The translations under genes and the position numbers were made by a program. This document shows, piece by piece, positions 17,926 to 27,397 of a stretch of 64,000 bases of DNA. The notes under the pieces are model-generated. The model was given only the letters and a program-made list of their open reading frames with translations. It did no database searches and was not told the DNA's origin. Position 1 is the first letter of the stretch; each line of letters opens with the position of its first letter. Location: contig NZ_LMHK01000004.1 in the NCBI RefSeq assembly GCF_001427875.1, positions 338,597 to 402,596 of the forward strand. The letters are read 5' to 3'. The stretch comes from Devosia sp. Root685. Its GTDB lineage: Bacteria > Pseudomonadota > Alphaproteobacteria > Rhizobiales > Devosiaceae.

Positions 17926-17990
17926 GTCATCCCCGCGAAAGCGGGGATCTCTGTTTCGCGCAGGGGATTCCCGCTTTCGCGGGAATGACG
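17926..17990. repeat. REP inverted pair before the PfkB kinase gene
   Basis: GTCATCCCCGCGAAAGCGGGGAT faces GATTCCCGCTTTCGCGGGAATGAC. Same family as 4658-4731 and the single hairpin at 27316-27343. Confidence 0.8.
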
Positions 17991-18086
17991 CCGTGCATGA
18001 GAGAAGGCCCAAAAATCCCAAAACATTGCCCCCGCCCCCCGCCTGCGCTAAACCCTCTCCGATTTTCCTCATCCCGGACTGCCCGC

Positions 18087-19088
18087 ATGACCCAGACCCG
18101 CTTCGACGTGCTGACGATCGGTAATGCCATTGTCGACATCATCGCTCCGGTTGAGCCCGGCTTCATCGAGCGCGAAGGCATGAAGGAGGGGATCATGCAC
18201 CTGATCGATACCGATCGCGCCGAGGACCTCTATTCAAAGATGCCTCTTACGCGGCAGCAGATTTCCGGTGGCTCCGCTGCCAATACCGCCGCCGGCGTCG
18301 CCTCGCTCGGCGGCCGCGCCGCCTTTGTGGGAAAAGTGGCAGACGACCCCTTGGGCGATGTTTTTGAAAGCGACCTCGACGCCATCGGCGTTTACTACAA
18401 CACCTCGCGCCTCAAGAACGGCGCGCTGACGGCCCGCTCGATGATCTTCCTTTCGGAAGCCGAGCGCACCATGAACACCTATCTCGGCGCCTGCCACCAG
18501 CTCACCGAAGCCGATATCCGCCCCGACGAAATCGGCGGCGCCGCCATCACCTATATGGAAGGTTTTTTGTGGGACCCGGTGGAAGCCAAAAAGGCCTTCG
18601 TCCTCGCCGCCCACTATGCCCACAAGCATGAGCGCGCGGCCGCCTTCACCCTGTCGGACCCATTCTGCGTCGACCGTTACCGCGCCGAATTTTTGGATCT
18701 CATTCGTTCCAAAACGATCGACTACGTTTTCGCCAACGTCCACGAGCTGAAATCGCTCTATGAAACCGACGATCTCGGTGAAGCCGTCCGCGCCATCGCC
18801 CAGGACGCCGAATTGGCCGCCATCACCATGGGCGCCGAGGGTGCTATGGCGGTATACAATGGCGAAGTCGTCTCCGTGCCCGCCTTCCCCATCGACGAAG
18901 TGGTCGACGCCACCGGCGCCGGCGACCTTTTCGCCTCGGGCTTCCTCCTCGGCATGGCCCGCGGTCAAAACCTCGAATCCGCCCTCAAGACCGGCTGTCT
19001 CGCCGCCTCGGAAGTCATTTCCCACATCGGCGCCAGGCCGCAGTTGGACTTGCAGGATTTGAGCCGGGAACATGGGTTGGCGGGCTAA
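18087..19088 (+). CDS. PfkB-family kinase, probable adenosine kinase
   Basis: 333-residue ribokinase-fold kinase. Both PfkB signatures are visible: GGSAANTAAG near residue 57 and DATGAGDLFASGFL near 275, which holds the catalytic Asp. Rhizobiales homologues with this N-terminus (FDVLTIGNAIVDIIAP) are usually called adenosine kinase; ribose or another nucleoside is not excluded. The ATG at 18087 gives the standard family start. Confidence 0.85.
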   Translation: MTQTRFDVLTIGNAIVDIIAPVEPGFIEREGMKEGIMHLIDTDRAEDLYSKMPLTRQQISGGSAANTAAGVASLGGRAAFVGKVADDPLGDVFESDLDAIGVYYNTSRLKNGALTARSMIFLSEAERTMNTYLGACHQLTEADIRPDEIGGAAITYMEGFLWDPVEAKKAFVLAAHYAHKHERAAAFTLSDPFCVDRYRAEFLDLIRSKTIDYVFANVHELKSLYETDDLGEAVRAIAQDAELAAITMGAEGAMAVYNGEVVSVPAFPIDEVVDATGAGDLFASGFLLGMARGQNLESALKTGCLAASEVISHIGARPQLDLQDLSREHGLAG

Positions 19089-19111
19089 CAATCCGCCATA
19101 GCCCCGCGCGC

Positions 19112-19241
19112 CCAGTAACCCTCATGGTGAGGTGCTTTGCGTCAGCAAAGCCTCGAACCACGAGGGTGTGCCTCGATGCCTTGGTTTCACGCCCTCGTGG
19201 TTCGAGGGGCGGCTGCGCCGCCCACCTCACCATGAGGACTA
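19112..19241. repeat. R1 palindromic repeat, copy d
   Basis: Near-complete inverted repeat between convergent genes. Both arms (CCCAGTAACCCTCATGGTGAGGTG and, on the minus strand, CGCAGTAGTCCTCATGGTGAGGTG) are intact. The right edge contains the TAG stop of the neighbouring hydroxypyruvate-isomerase-like gene. Confidence 0.85.
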
Positions 19242-20006
19242 CTGCGGGAGGCTCGCCCGCATCTGCGCCAGCGCCGCATCCGTCCCCGCCGTCGGCCGGA
19301 ACTCCAGCCCGACAAAGCCATCATAGCCCTGCCCCTGCAGCCACTTCAGTGGCCGCGTCAAATCGAGCCCCCCGCTCCCCGGCTGGTTGCGTCCCGGATG
19401 ATCGGCCACATGCACATGCACAATGTGTTTTGCGCGTGTCCCGACAACCTCTTCGGGCACCTCGCCCATCACCATGGAATGATAGAGATCATAGGTGATC
19501 CCGATCTCGGGCCGATCCACCGCATCCATGATATCGAGCGCCTCAACGGTGCTCGTGAGATAATACCCCGGATGATCAACGCGATCATTGAGCGGCTCAA
19601 GCCCCAGCTTTACGCCGGACCCCCGCAACACCTCGGCCGAACGCTGCATGGCAATGGTAAGATCTTCATGCTGCCGCGCCCGCTCGATCCCGGCCAGCAG
19701 CGGCCCCGACTGGCAAATGAGAACATCCGCCCCAAGCCGCAGCGCCACATCCCGGCTCTTTTCTAGCCCCAAAAGAAACCGGTCATGATCCCCTTCGCGC
19801 GTCAGCTCGGCAAACGGCTCGGCCACGATCCCCGCAAGCTTGACGCTAGTCTCCCCAAGAACCCGCTCCATGGCATCGAGGTCCTTATTCGACCACCGCC
19901 AGAATTCCACCGCCTCAAAACCCGCCGCCTTGGCAAGGCGCACGCGCTCCACCGGATCAGGTGTCTCCGGCACGAACAGCATTTCGATACAGGCCGAATA
20001 GCGCAT
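19239..20006 (-). CDS. Hydroxypyruvate isomerase-like TIM-barrel protein
   Basis: 255-residue xylose-isomerase-like barrel of the Hyi family, which converts hydroxypyruvate to tartronate semialdehyde or related sugar acids. Metal-site segments are visible in LGLEPLNDRVDHPGYY, ITYDLYHSMVM, HVHVADHPGRNQPG and FVGLEFRP. The start shares a base with the pyrF stop (TAATG). The stop codon is provided by the edge of an R1 repeat. The exact substrate is uncertain. Confidence 0.8.
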   Translation of the reverse strand: MRYSACIEMLFVPETPDPVERVRLAKAAGFEAVEFWRWSNKDLDAMERVLGETSVKLAGIVAEPFAELTREGDHDRFLLGLEKSRDVALRLGADVLICQSGPLLAGIERARQHEDLTIAMQRSAEVLRGSGVKLGLEPLNDRVDHPGYYLTSTVEALDIMDAVDRPEIGITYDLYHSMVMGEVPEEVVGTRAKHIVHVHVADHPGRNQPGSGGLDLTRPLKWLQGQGYDGFVGLEFRPTAGTDAALAQMRASLPQ

Positions 20007-20707
20007 TACGCCAGCCTCGTTCCGCTGCCTGCCATCTCCGCAAGAACCGCCCGCGCCGCCGCTGCCGGATCGGGCGCGTCGATGATCGGTCGCGCCACCA
20101 CCAGATGGCTCGCGCCGACAGCGAGCGCCTCGGCCGGCGTCATCACGCGCTTCTGGTCACCCAAAGCCGCGCCTGCCGGACGAATGCCCGGCGTCACAAT
20201 CGCCATTTTTGGCCCTAAAATAGTCCGCGCCATTTCCGCCTCATGGGAGGAGGCAACGATCCCGCCGATCCCGGCTTCCTTGGCCTGCTGCGCGCGTAGC
20301 GCCACCAGTCCCGCCGCATCGCGCTCATAGCCAGCGTCTTTCACATCGGCATCGTCCATGGAAGTGAGCACCGTCACCCCCAGCACACAGAGGTCCGACC
20401 CCGCCGCCGCCTTGGCCGCCGCCCGCATGCATTTGGGATAGGCATGGACCGTCAGCATCGCGGCGCCGGTCGCAGCAATCGCCGCCACGCCCTTTTCAAC
20501 CGTATTGTCGATGTCGAGCAGTTTGAGGTCAAAGAACACCTTCTTGCCCGCCGCAATGAGATCCTTGCCGAGCGCAAAACCATCGGCGCCATAAAAGCAC
20601 TGGTAGCCGATCTTGTAATATTCGACCGTATCGCCCAGCGCAGTGACGATTTCCTCGGCGCGGGCGCGGGACGAAACATCGAGCCCCACGATCAAATGGC
20701 CGGCCAT
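20006..20707 (-). CDS. pyrF: Orotidine 5'-phosphate decarboxylase
   Basis: Last step of UMP synthesis. 233 residues. The catalytic tetrad segment [12 protein letters not shown] is near residue 57; the C-terminal [15 protein letters not shown] and VVARPI hold the phosphate. The ATG at 20707 has AAGGGA upstream and gives the normal length. Coupled to the downstream barrel gene. Confidence 0.95.
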   Translation of the reverse strand: MAGHLIVGLDVSSRARAEEIVTALGDTVEYYKIGYQCFYGADGFALGKDLIAAGKKVFFDLKLLDIDNTVEKGVAAIAATGAAMLTVHAYPKCMRAAAKAAAGSDLCVLGVTVLTSMDDADVKDAGYERDAAGLVALRAQQAKEAGIGGIVASSHEAEMARTILGPKMAIVTPGIRPAGAALGDQKRVMTPAEALAVGASHLVVARPIIDAPDPAAAARAVLAEMAGSGTRLA

Positions 20708-20783
20708 GGCAAAATCCCTTCTGTCGCTGATTTGGGTTGGGGTCGCATATCGCAGGCCCCGGGGCAAGACCAAATCGCGGCTC

Positions 20784-20830
20784 CTATGCCGGCATAGTAC
20801 CTTGCGGCAAGAATCCTATGCCGCCATAAG
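20784..20830. promoter_or_regulatory. Tandem palindromes upstream of the MarR gene
   Basis: Perfect 14-bp palindrome CTATGCCGGCATAG (20784-20797) and, 32 bp on, a degenerate copy CTATGCCGCCATAAG (20816-20830), both just upstream of the MarR start at 20862. Spacing of about three helical turns fits two regulator dimers on one face of the DNA. Confidence 0.55.
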
Positions 20831-20861
20831 ACGCCGGATTCATTTGCCTTCAGAAAGAAAA

Positions 20862-21296
20862 ATGCAGCAGCAGGCCCTTTCCACCCTGGTCGCCTGGATG
20901 CGGCTCGATTCCGCCATCGCCGCCTTCCATCTCGACCTCAAGCAGCGCCACGGCATTACTGGCCTGCAGCTCGCCGTGCTCCACACGCTGGCCGAGCGCC
21001 CCCACATGGCCCTTGCAGCCCTCAGAAAAGGCCTCGACATGCACGCGGCCACATTGGGTCAATCGATCGACGAACTCCGCCGTCTCGACCTCTGCGTCGT
21101 CCGCACCGATCCGCGCGATCGCCGCGCCCGCCTGGTCGCCATTACGCAAAAGGGTCTCGACCTCGTAAGCGCCGTTCCGCTCGCCGGCCCCAATCGCCTG
21201 CGCCAGCTCGAAACCGATCCGGCCCGCCTCGATCGTTTGACCGAAGCCCTGGCCGACGCCCTCGAGCTTTTTGCCCTCAGCGACAAAAAAGCCTAG
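20862..21296 (+). CDS. MarR-family regulator
   Basis: 144-residue winged-helix protein. The DNA-binding segment is around LQLAVLHTLAERPHMALAALRKGL, and the wing DPRDRRARLVAITQKG is typical of MarR. AGAAAGAAA lies just before the ATG at 20862. Tandem palindromes upstream suggest self-control. Divergent from pyrF, convergent with the phosphatase-like gene. Confidence 0.85.
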   Translation: MQQQALSTLVAWMRLDSAIAAFHLDLKQRHGITGLQLAVLHTLAERPHMALAALRKGLDMHAATLGQSIDELRRLDLCVVRTDPRDRRARLVAITQKGLDLVSAVPLAGPNRLRQLETDPARLDRLTEALADALELFALSDKKA

Positions 21297-21898
21297 CGCC
21301 ACCACGCGTCCGGCAGGTCTTCCATCGCCATCCATTCGCTGTGCAGCACCGTGCCCGCCACATCGAACACAAAAGCATTGCCGCCGCCGCGGTGGCCATG
21401 CCGGCTCTGGTCCTCGCTGCGCGCAATTCTTCGCCCGCCGAGATGGCACTTTAGCAATGTCCCCACTGCCCCATGCCCGCAAAAAATCGCTGAAGTATCT
21501 GGCGGCACGCTTTTGAGCGCGGCAAGCACGGTCTCGACGATCCGCCCCTGCGCATCCACCGCCCGCTCCCAGCCATCAACGCTCGTGTCCGGCTCGCCAA
21601 AGAACCGGTCCGCCGCCGCTTCGAACAGTTCTGGCGGCAAAAAGCCGGTAGAACTGCGATCGTTCTCGCCCATCAGGTGATCCGCCAGTACCGGCGTTCC
21701 CGCCTGCGCCGCAACAATCTCGGCCAGCTCCAGCGCCTTGGCCTCCCGGCTCGAAAACACGAAAGTGCCCGCCGGAACGATCCGGCGGGCCGCAAACGCC
21801 TCCGCTCTCTGCCGCCCCTCTTCGGACAGCCCCCAGAGTGGGGTCGGCACTTCCGGATCGATCCGCACCTGCGGATGGCTGAGATAAAGTGCCTTCAT
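21293..21898 (-). CDS. Histidine-phosphatase-family protein with altered RHG motif
   Basis: 201-residue member of the phosphoglycerate-mutase-like superfamily. The usual N-terminal RHG reads YLSHPQVRIDP, keeping the His but replacing the Arg before it with Ser. The second catalytic His is kept in IFCGHGAVG. A group of Rhizobiales proteins shares the HP(E/Q)V form. Whether it is an active phosphatase is open. Confidence 0.75.
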   Translation of the reverse strand: MKALYLSHPQVRIDPEVPTPLWGLSEEGRQRAEAFAARRIVPAGTFVFSSREAKALELAEIVAAQAGTPVLADHLMGENDRSSTGFLPPELFEAAADRFFGEPDTSVDGWERAVDAQGRIVETVLAALKSVPPDTSAIFCGHGAVGTLLKCHLGGRRIARSEDQSRHGHRGGGNAFVFDVAGTVLHSEWMAMEDLPDAWWR

Positions 21899-21900
21899 TT

Positions 21901-22446
21901 CTACCCCCGCGAAAAATGCGTCAGTTCATGCACCATCTGCTCGACCTTGCGGATGATCGCCGGCTCGACCGGATTACCAGCCGCATCCAGCGCCTCTTCC
22001 GCCGGCCCCACGCCGAGCAGCGTCGGCACCACCAGCGCCCCCACCTTGGATAGAGAATCGCGCAGGTGGCTGAGGCTCCAGATGGTCCCATATTTGCCCG
22101 AGCTGATCCCGCCGATACCGAATACGGCATGGCGGAACGGGCTCGGCTTTTGCCGGCTGAGCCAGGTGATGGTGTTGACGATCAGCGGCGACACCCCGCC
22201 ATTATATTCGGGCGTGGCGATGAAGACGATGTCGTGGCTCCGCCACATCTCGGCCAGCTTTACCGCCGCCTCGGGCACCGAATCCGCCTCAAGGTCTTCA
22301 TTGAAGATCGGCATGGGAAAATCACCGAGATCAATCTCGGTGACCTCGACCCCCGCCGCGCTGAGCGCCCGGCCCATATGCCGCTGAAGGACACGATTGT
22401 AAGAGCCCTTGCGAATGGACCCCGAAAGGGTGAGCGCCGTCTTCAT
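21901..22446 (-). CDS. NADPH-dependent FMN reductase-like flavoprotein
   Basis: 181-residue flavodoxin-fold reductase. FMN-binding loops are visible: SGSIRKGSYNR at residues 8-18, TPEYNGGVSP and ISSGKYGT. Such proteins reduce FMN, quinones, azo dyes or chromate. The ATG at 22446 has GGAGACAAC upstream. Divergent from a VOC gene across 123 bp. Confidence 0.85.
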   Translation of the reverse strand: MKTALTLSGSIRKGSYNRVLQRHMGRALSAAGVEVTEIDLGDFPMPIFNEDLEADSVPEAAVKLAEMWRSHDIVFIATPEYNGGVSPLIVNTITWLSRQKPSPFRHAVFGIGGISSGKYGTIWSLSHLRDSLSKVGALVVPTLLGVGPAEEALDAAGNPVEPAIIRKVEQMVHELTHFSRG

Positions 22447-22569
22447 GTTGTCTCCAAAATTATATTGGTTGTCGAAAATGGCTTGGCTCGTCCGTCGAAG
22501 GCAAGAAGATTGACTCGAACAAGGCAATCTCTCATTACTTAAGAAAATACCTAACCATTGGAGCGAACC

Positions 22570-22974
22570 ATGAACCCGATGATTTTCGTCAACCTCCCCA
22601 TCGCCGACCTCCCCGCCTCCATGGCCTATTACAAGGCGCTGGGTTTCAGCCACAATCCCCAGTTCACCGACGAAACTGCCGCCTGCATCGTCATCTCCGA
22701 GACGATTTTCGTGATGGTCCTCACCCACGAAAAGTTCAAGGAATTTTCCCCGCTGCCGATCCCCGACGCCAAAGCGGGCGCGCAGGCGCTTTACGCTCTC
22801 TCCCGCGACAGCCGCGAGGCCGTGGATGCCATCGCCGATGCTGGCCTCAAGGCCGGCGGCAAGGAATTCCGCCCCGCCCAAGATATGGGCTTCATGTATT
22901 CCCGCGCCGTCGCCGACATCGATGGCCACGTCTGGGAATATGTCTGGATGGATATGTCCGGCATGCCCCAGTAG
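22570..22974 (+). CDS. VOC-family protein, stop codon within R1 repeat
   Basis: 134-residue glyoxalase/extradiol-dioxygenase-fold protein starting MNPMIFVNLPIADLPASMAYY, with DIDGHVWEYVWMD near the end; resembles the PhnB/lactoylglutathione-lyase-like group. The final codons CCC CAG TAG are the left edge of an R1 repeat, so the element supplies the stop. Substrate unknown. Confidence 0.82.
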   Translation: MNPMIFVNLPIADLPASMAYYKALGFSHNPQFTDETAACIVISETIFVMVLTHEKFKEFSPLPIPDAKAGAQALYALSRDSREAVDAIADAGLKAGGKEFRPAQDMGFMYSRAVADIDGHVWEYVWMDMSGMPQ

Positions 22975-23098
22975 CCCTCATGGTGAGGTGCGCAGCGTAG
23001 CGCAGCCTCGAACCACGAGGGCGTGGCACGACGCCTCCACTCGCCCGCCCCCGTGGTTCGAGGCTTTGCCAAAGCAAAGCACCTCACCATGAGGGCTC
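22969..23098. repeat. R1 palindromic repeat, copy e
   Basis: CCCAGTAGCCCTCATGGTGAGGTG ... CCTCGAACCACGAGGG with an almost complete right arm GTGGTTCGAGG ... GCACCTCACCATGAGGG. It overlaps the end of the VOC gene. Confidence 0.85.
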
Positions 23099-23110
23099 AA
23101 GGACCAAAAC

Positions 23111-23139
23111 AAAAATCCCCGCTCGCGCGGGGATTTATC
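23111..23139 (-). terminator. Terminator of dnaJ
   Basis: On the minus strand AAATCCCCGC, loop GCGA, GCGGGGATTT, then TTGTTTTG. Lies past an R2 element that follows dnaJ. Confidence 0.75.
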
Positions 23140-23143
23140 ACCA

Positions 23144-23202
23144 GCCATTCGAGCATAGCTCTCATGGCTTTGAGGCCTAAAATCGCCCCACAGGGGCGAT
23201 TT
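23144..23202 (-). repeat. R2 two-hairpin element, copy after dnaJ
   Basis: On the minus strand hairpin A is AAATCGCCCC, loop TGT, GGGGCGATTT, and hairpin B is GCCATGAGAGC, loop TAT, GCTCGAATGGC. Same layout as 4458-4517 with different stem bases. Confidence 0.75.
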
Positions 23203-23212
23203 CCTTACGGCC

Positions 23213-24349
23213 TCAAGCCTCGAACATCTTCTTCAATTTGTCGAAAAACCCACCCGATTCCGGGCTCGTGTCCTTGGTCTCGAGTTCCGCAAATTCCTCC
23301 AGCAGTTCGCGCTGACGCTTGGAAAGATTTTGCGGCGTCTCGATATCGAGCTGCACATAGAGATCGCCGACATCCTTCGAACGCAAGACCGGCATGCCCT
23401 TGCCTTTGAGGCGCACGCGCTGCCCCGGTTGCGTGCCGGTCGGTACCTTCACCTTGGCCCGCGCGCTATCGAGCGTCGGCACTTCGAATTCCCCGCCCAA
23501 AGCCGCCGTAGTCATGGAAATCGGCACGCGCGCATAAAGGTCCGCACCATCGCGCTGGAACAGGTCATGCGGCCTGATCGAGATGAAAATATAAAGATCG
23601 CCCGGCGGGCCGCCCCGCACCCCGGCCTCGCCCTCATTGGCAAGGCGAATGCGCGTCCCGTCCTCAATCCCCTTGGGAATATCGACGGACAGTTTGCGGT
23701 TTTCCTGCCGGCGCCCCTGGCCGCCGCAATCGGTGCAGGGCTGGTCCATCATCTGGCCGCGGCCCTGGCAGACCGGGCACGTGCGTTCGATGGTGAAAAA
23801 GCCCTGGGCAGCACGCACCTTGCCATGGCCATTGCACTGCCGGCAGGTATGGGTGCCGGTCCCCGGCTTGGCGCCCGACCCTTCGCAGGTGTCGCAACCG
23901 ACGAGCGTCGGTACGTCGATTTCGACGGTGCGGCCTTCAAAACTCTCTTCGAGCGCGATTTCAAGATTATAGCGCAGGTCCGAGCCGCGCAGTTTTGACG
24001 CCCCACCGCCGCCACCGCGACGGCCGCCGCCGCCCATGAAGTCGCCAAAAATGTCTTCAAAGATATCGGACATGGACGAGGTGAATTCGGGCCCAAAGCC
24101 GCCCCCGGCGCGCCCGCCGCCCTGTTCGAAGGCCGCATGGCCAAACCGGTCATAGGCGGCGCGCTTCTGGCCGTCCTTGAGCGTATCGTAGGCCTCGTTG
24201 ATTTCCTTGAACTTGTTCTCGGCCTCGGCATTGCCGGGATTGCGGTCCGGGTGGAACTGCATGGCGAGTTTGCGATAGGCGCTTTTCAGAGCCGCCTCGT
24301 CGGCGCCCTTCTGGCAGCCGAGCACTTCGTAAAAATCGCGTTTGGCCAA
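23213..24349 (-). CDS. dnaJ: Chaperone DnaJ
   Basis: Hsp40 co-chaperone that stimulates the DnaK ATPase. 378 residues: J domain with the HPD motif (QFHPDRNPG, residues 32-40), a Gly/Phe-rich region with GGGG runs, and a zinc centre with four CxxCxGxG repeats ([32 protein letters not shown]), then the substrate domains. The start is TTG, picked because GGAGAAG sits before it and no in-frame ATG gives the conserved [10 protein letters not shown] start. Separated from dnaK by 394 bp of repeats. Confidence 0.96.
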   Translation of the reverse strand: MAKRDFYEVLGCQKGADEAALKSAYRKLAMQFHPDRNPGNAEAENKFKEINEAYDTLKDGQKRAAYDRFGHAAFEQGGGRAGGGFGPEFTSSMSDIFEDIFGDFMGGGGRRGGGGGASKLRGSDLRYNLEIALEESFEGRTVEIDVPTLVGCDTCEGSGAKPGTGTHTCRQCNGHGKVRAAQGFFTIERTCPVCQGRGQMMDQPCTDCGGQGRRQENRKLSVDIPKGIEDGTRIRLANEGEAGVRGGPPGDLYIFISIRPHDLFQRDGADLYARVPISMTTAALGGEFEVPTLDSARAKVKVPTGTQPGQRVRLKGKGMPVLRSKDVGDLYVQLDIETPQNLSKRQRELLEEFAELETKDTSPESGGFFDKLKKMFEA

Positions 24350-24534
24350 AAATCTTCTCCGAAACAGCCGGTCGCGCCTGAGATCGCGCCCCGCTTAAAG
24401 TCTGTCATTCCGTCCCTAGATGGCAATCGACCCCACAACCCGCAAGGGGTCTGGGGCCGGCAAGGGACGGAGCCGTGTTAAAAGTGCTTTAGCAAGAGAG
24501 TGCCGAAGGGGCAACTTTGCTGACACAACTTCCG

Positions 24535-24550
24535 TGATTCACGTGGAACA
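24535..24550 (+). promoter_or_regulatory. parS-like ParB site 3
   Basis: TGATTCACGTGGAACA, 14 of 16 matches to parS, in the dnaJ-dnaK spacer. Confidence 0.62.
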
Positions 24551-24678
24551 CCCCCTCACCCGTCTCGCCCTGCGGGCGATCCACCTTCTCCCCGAGGGGG
24601 CGAGGAACAAGAGGCGATCGCCGATCTATTCTTCTCCCCATCGGGGAGAAGGTGGCGCGCAGCGCCGGATGAAGGGGA
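24551..24678 (+). repeat. R3 repeat in the dnaJ-dnaK spacer
   Basis: Begins CCCTCACCCGTCTCGCC, contains a GCGATCCACC box and ends with TTCTCCCCATCGGGGAGAAGG. Other copies at 34799-34904 and, reversed, at 32668-32767. With the parS-like site and the dnaK terminator it fills the 394-bp gap between dnaK and dnaJ. No gene is seen there. Confidence 0.8.
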
Positions 24679-24689
24679 TCGCTCAAGCA

Positions 24690-24722
24690 AACAAAAAGGG
24701 CCCGGTGTCGCCACCGAGCCCC
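24690..24722 (-). terminator. Terminator of dnaK
   Basis: On the minus strand GGGGCTCGGTG, loop GCGA, CACCGGGCCC, then TTTTTG, 21 bases past the dnaK stop. It implies that dnaJ needs its own promoter or read-through. Confidence 0.82.
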
Positions 24723-24743
24723 AATTCAAAAGACTGACAAAAA

Positions 24744-26651
<1,908 letters not shown>

Positions 26652-26772
26652 AAAACTAGCCTCTCTTTATAGCGAACCATCTAGCGAGACCCTTTTTGCA
26701 AAGCAGCCTCTGTGCCCCAAAGGGGCCTGGTCCCTCGTAGGTTGATTTGCCCCTGTTCGGGGCCTCGGGGCG

Positions 26773-26802
26773 TATATAGGGGGGTGCGCTTTGGGCTTCA
26801 AG
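26773..26802 (-). promoter_or_regulatory. Heat-shock (RpoH) promoter of dnaK
   Basis: Minus strand CTTGAA, 14-base spacer, CCCCTATATA, close to the sigma-32 consensus CTTGAAA / CCCCATNT. It would start transcription about 115 bases before the dnaK ATG, giving a leader with GC-rich hairpins (CCCCAAAGGGG and CCCCTGTTCGGGG). Confidence 0.75.
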
Positions 26803-26886
26803 CGTGGGCAGGCCCAGAAAAGCCCCGAAATGTCTTTGCCGGAAAGAAAAGGCGCCGCCCGGCAGGCCAGGCAGCGCCGTCTCCGG

Positions 26887-27219
26887 TCAGTCGGTGATCG
26901 TGTAGGAACCGAGTTCGCAGATATCGATTGCCGGCTCGATCAGTTCCGCGCCGCTATCCATCACGAATTTGAAGTCATAGACGCACTCTTCCGAGCCATC
27001 GCCAATGGTCACGGTGCCATTATAGCCCGATTCCAGCGTGCCCGTGTCCCCGAGCAGGTCATGGCCCCAGTTATTGTCATTGCTGGGGGAGGTATAAAAA
27101 TAATGCAGCGCCTGCGAGCTCTCGTTGATCAGCGTGAACTCGACAGTCTGCGCCGCGGCCGGCGCGATGCCAGCCACAAGCGCCAGGGCGGCAAGCGCGC
27201 CCAGCAGTTCGGTCTTCAT
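26887..27219 (-). CDS. Small secreted protein with NNWGxDLLG motif
   Basis: 110-residue protein with a clear Sec signal peptide (MKTELLGALAALALVAGIAPAAAQ, probable cleavage after AAA or AAAQ). The mature 86 residues are acidic, contain SPSNDNNWGHDLLG and a cysteine pair (ECVYD, DICELG) that may form a disulfide. Similar small periplasmic proteins occur in alphaproteobacteria and are sometimes mislabelled argininosuccinate lyase. Function unknown. Confidence 0.78.
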   Translation of the reverse strand: MKTELLGALAALALVAGIAPAAAQTVEFTLINESSQALHYFYTSPSNDNNWGHDLLGDTGTLESGYNGTVTIGDGSEECVYDFKFVMDSGAELIEPAIDICELGSYTITD

Positions 27220-27315
27220 TTGGAATTGCCCTCAACCGGTCGCACATCGCGCCCGGACGGCCATTATCTGCCACGCCGCAATTTTTCCGCCAAGAGGCGT
27301 TCCTCCAGTCTCGGC

Positions 27316-27343
27316 GTCATTCCCGCGAAAGCGGGAATCCCTG
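27316..27343. repeat. Single REP hairpin
   Basis: GTCATTCCCGC GAAA GCGGGAAT, in the 178-bp divergent spacer before pabB. One half of the REP pairs seen at 4.7 and 17.9 kb. Confidence 0.75.
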
Positions 27344-27397
27344 TTCATGGCGCGATCTGCGCTTCCGAAGAATTGGTGCGGCGTATAGAACCCTGCC

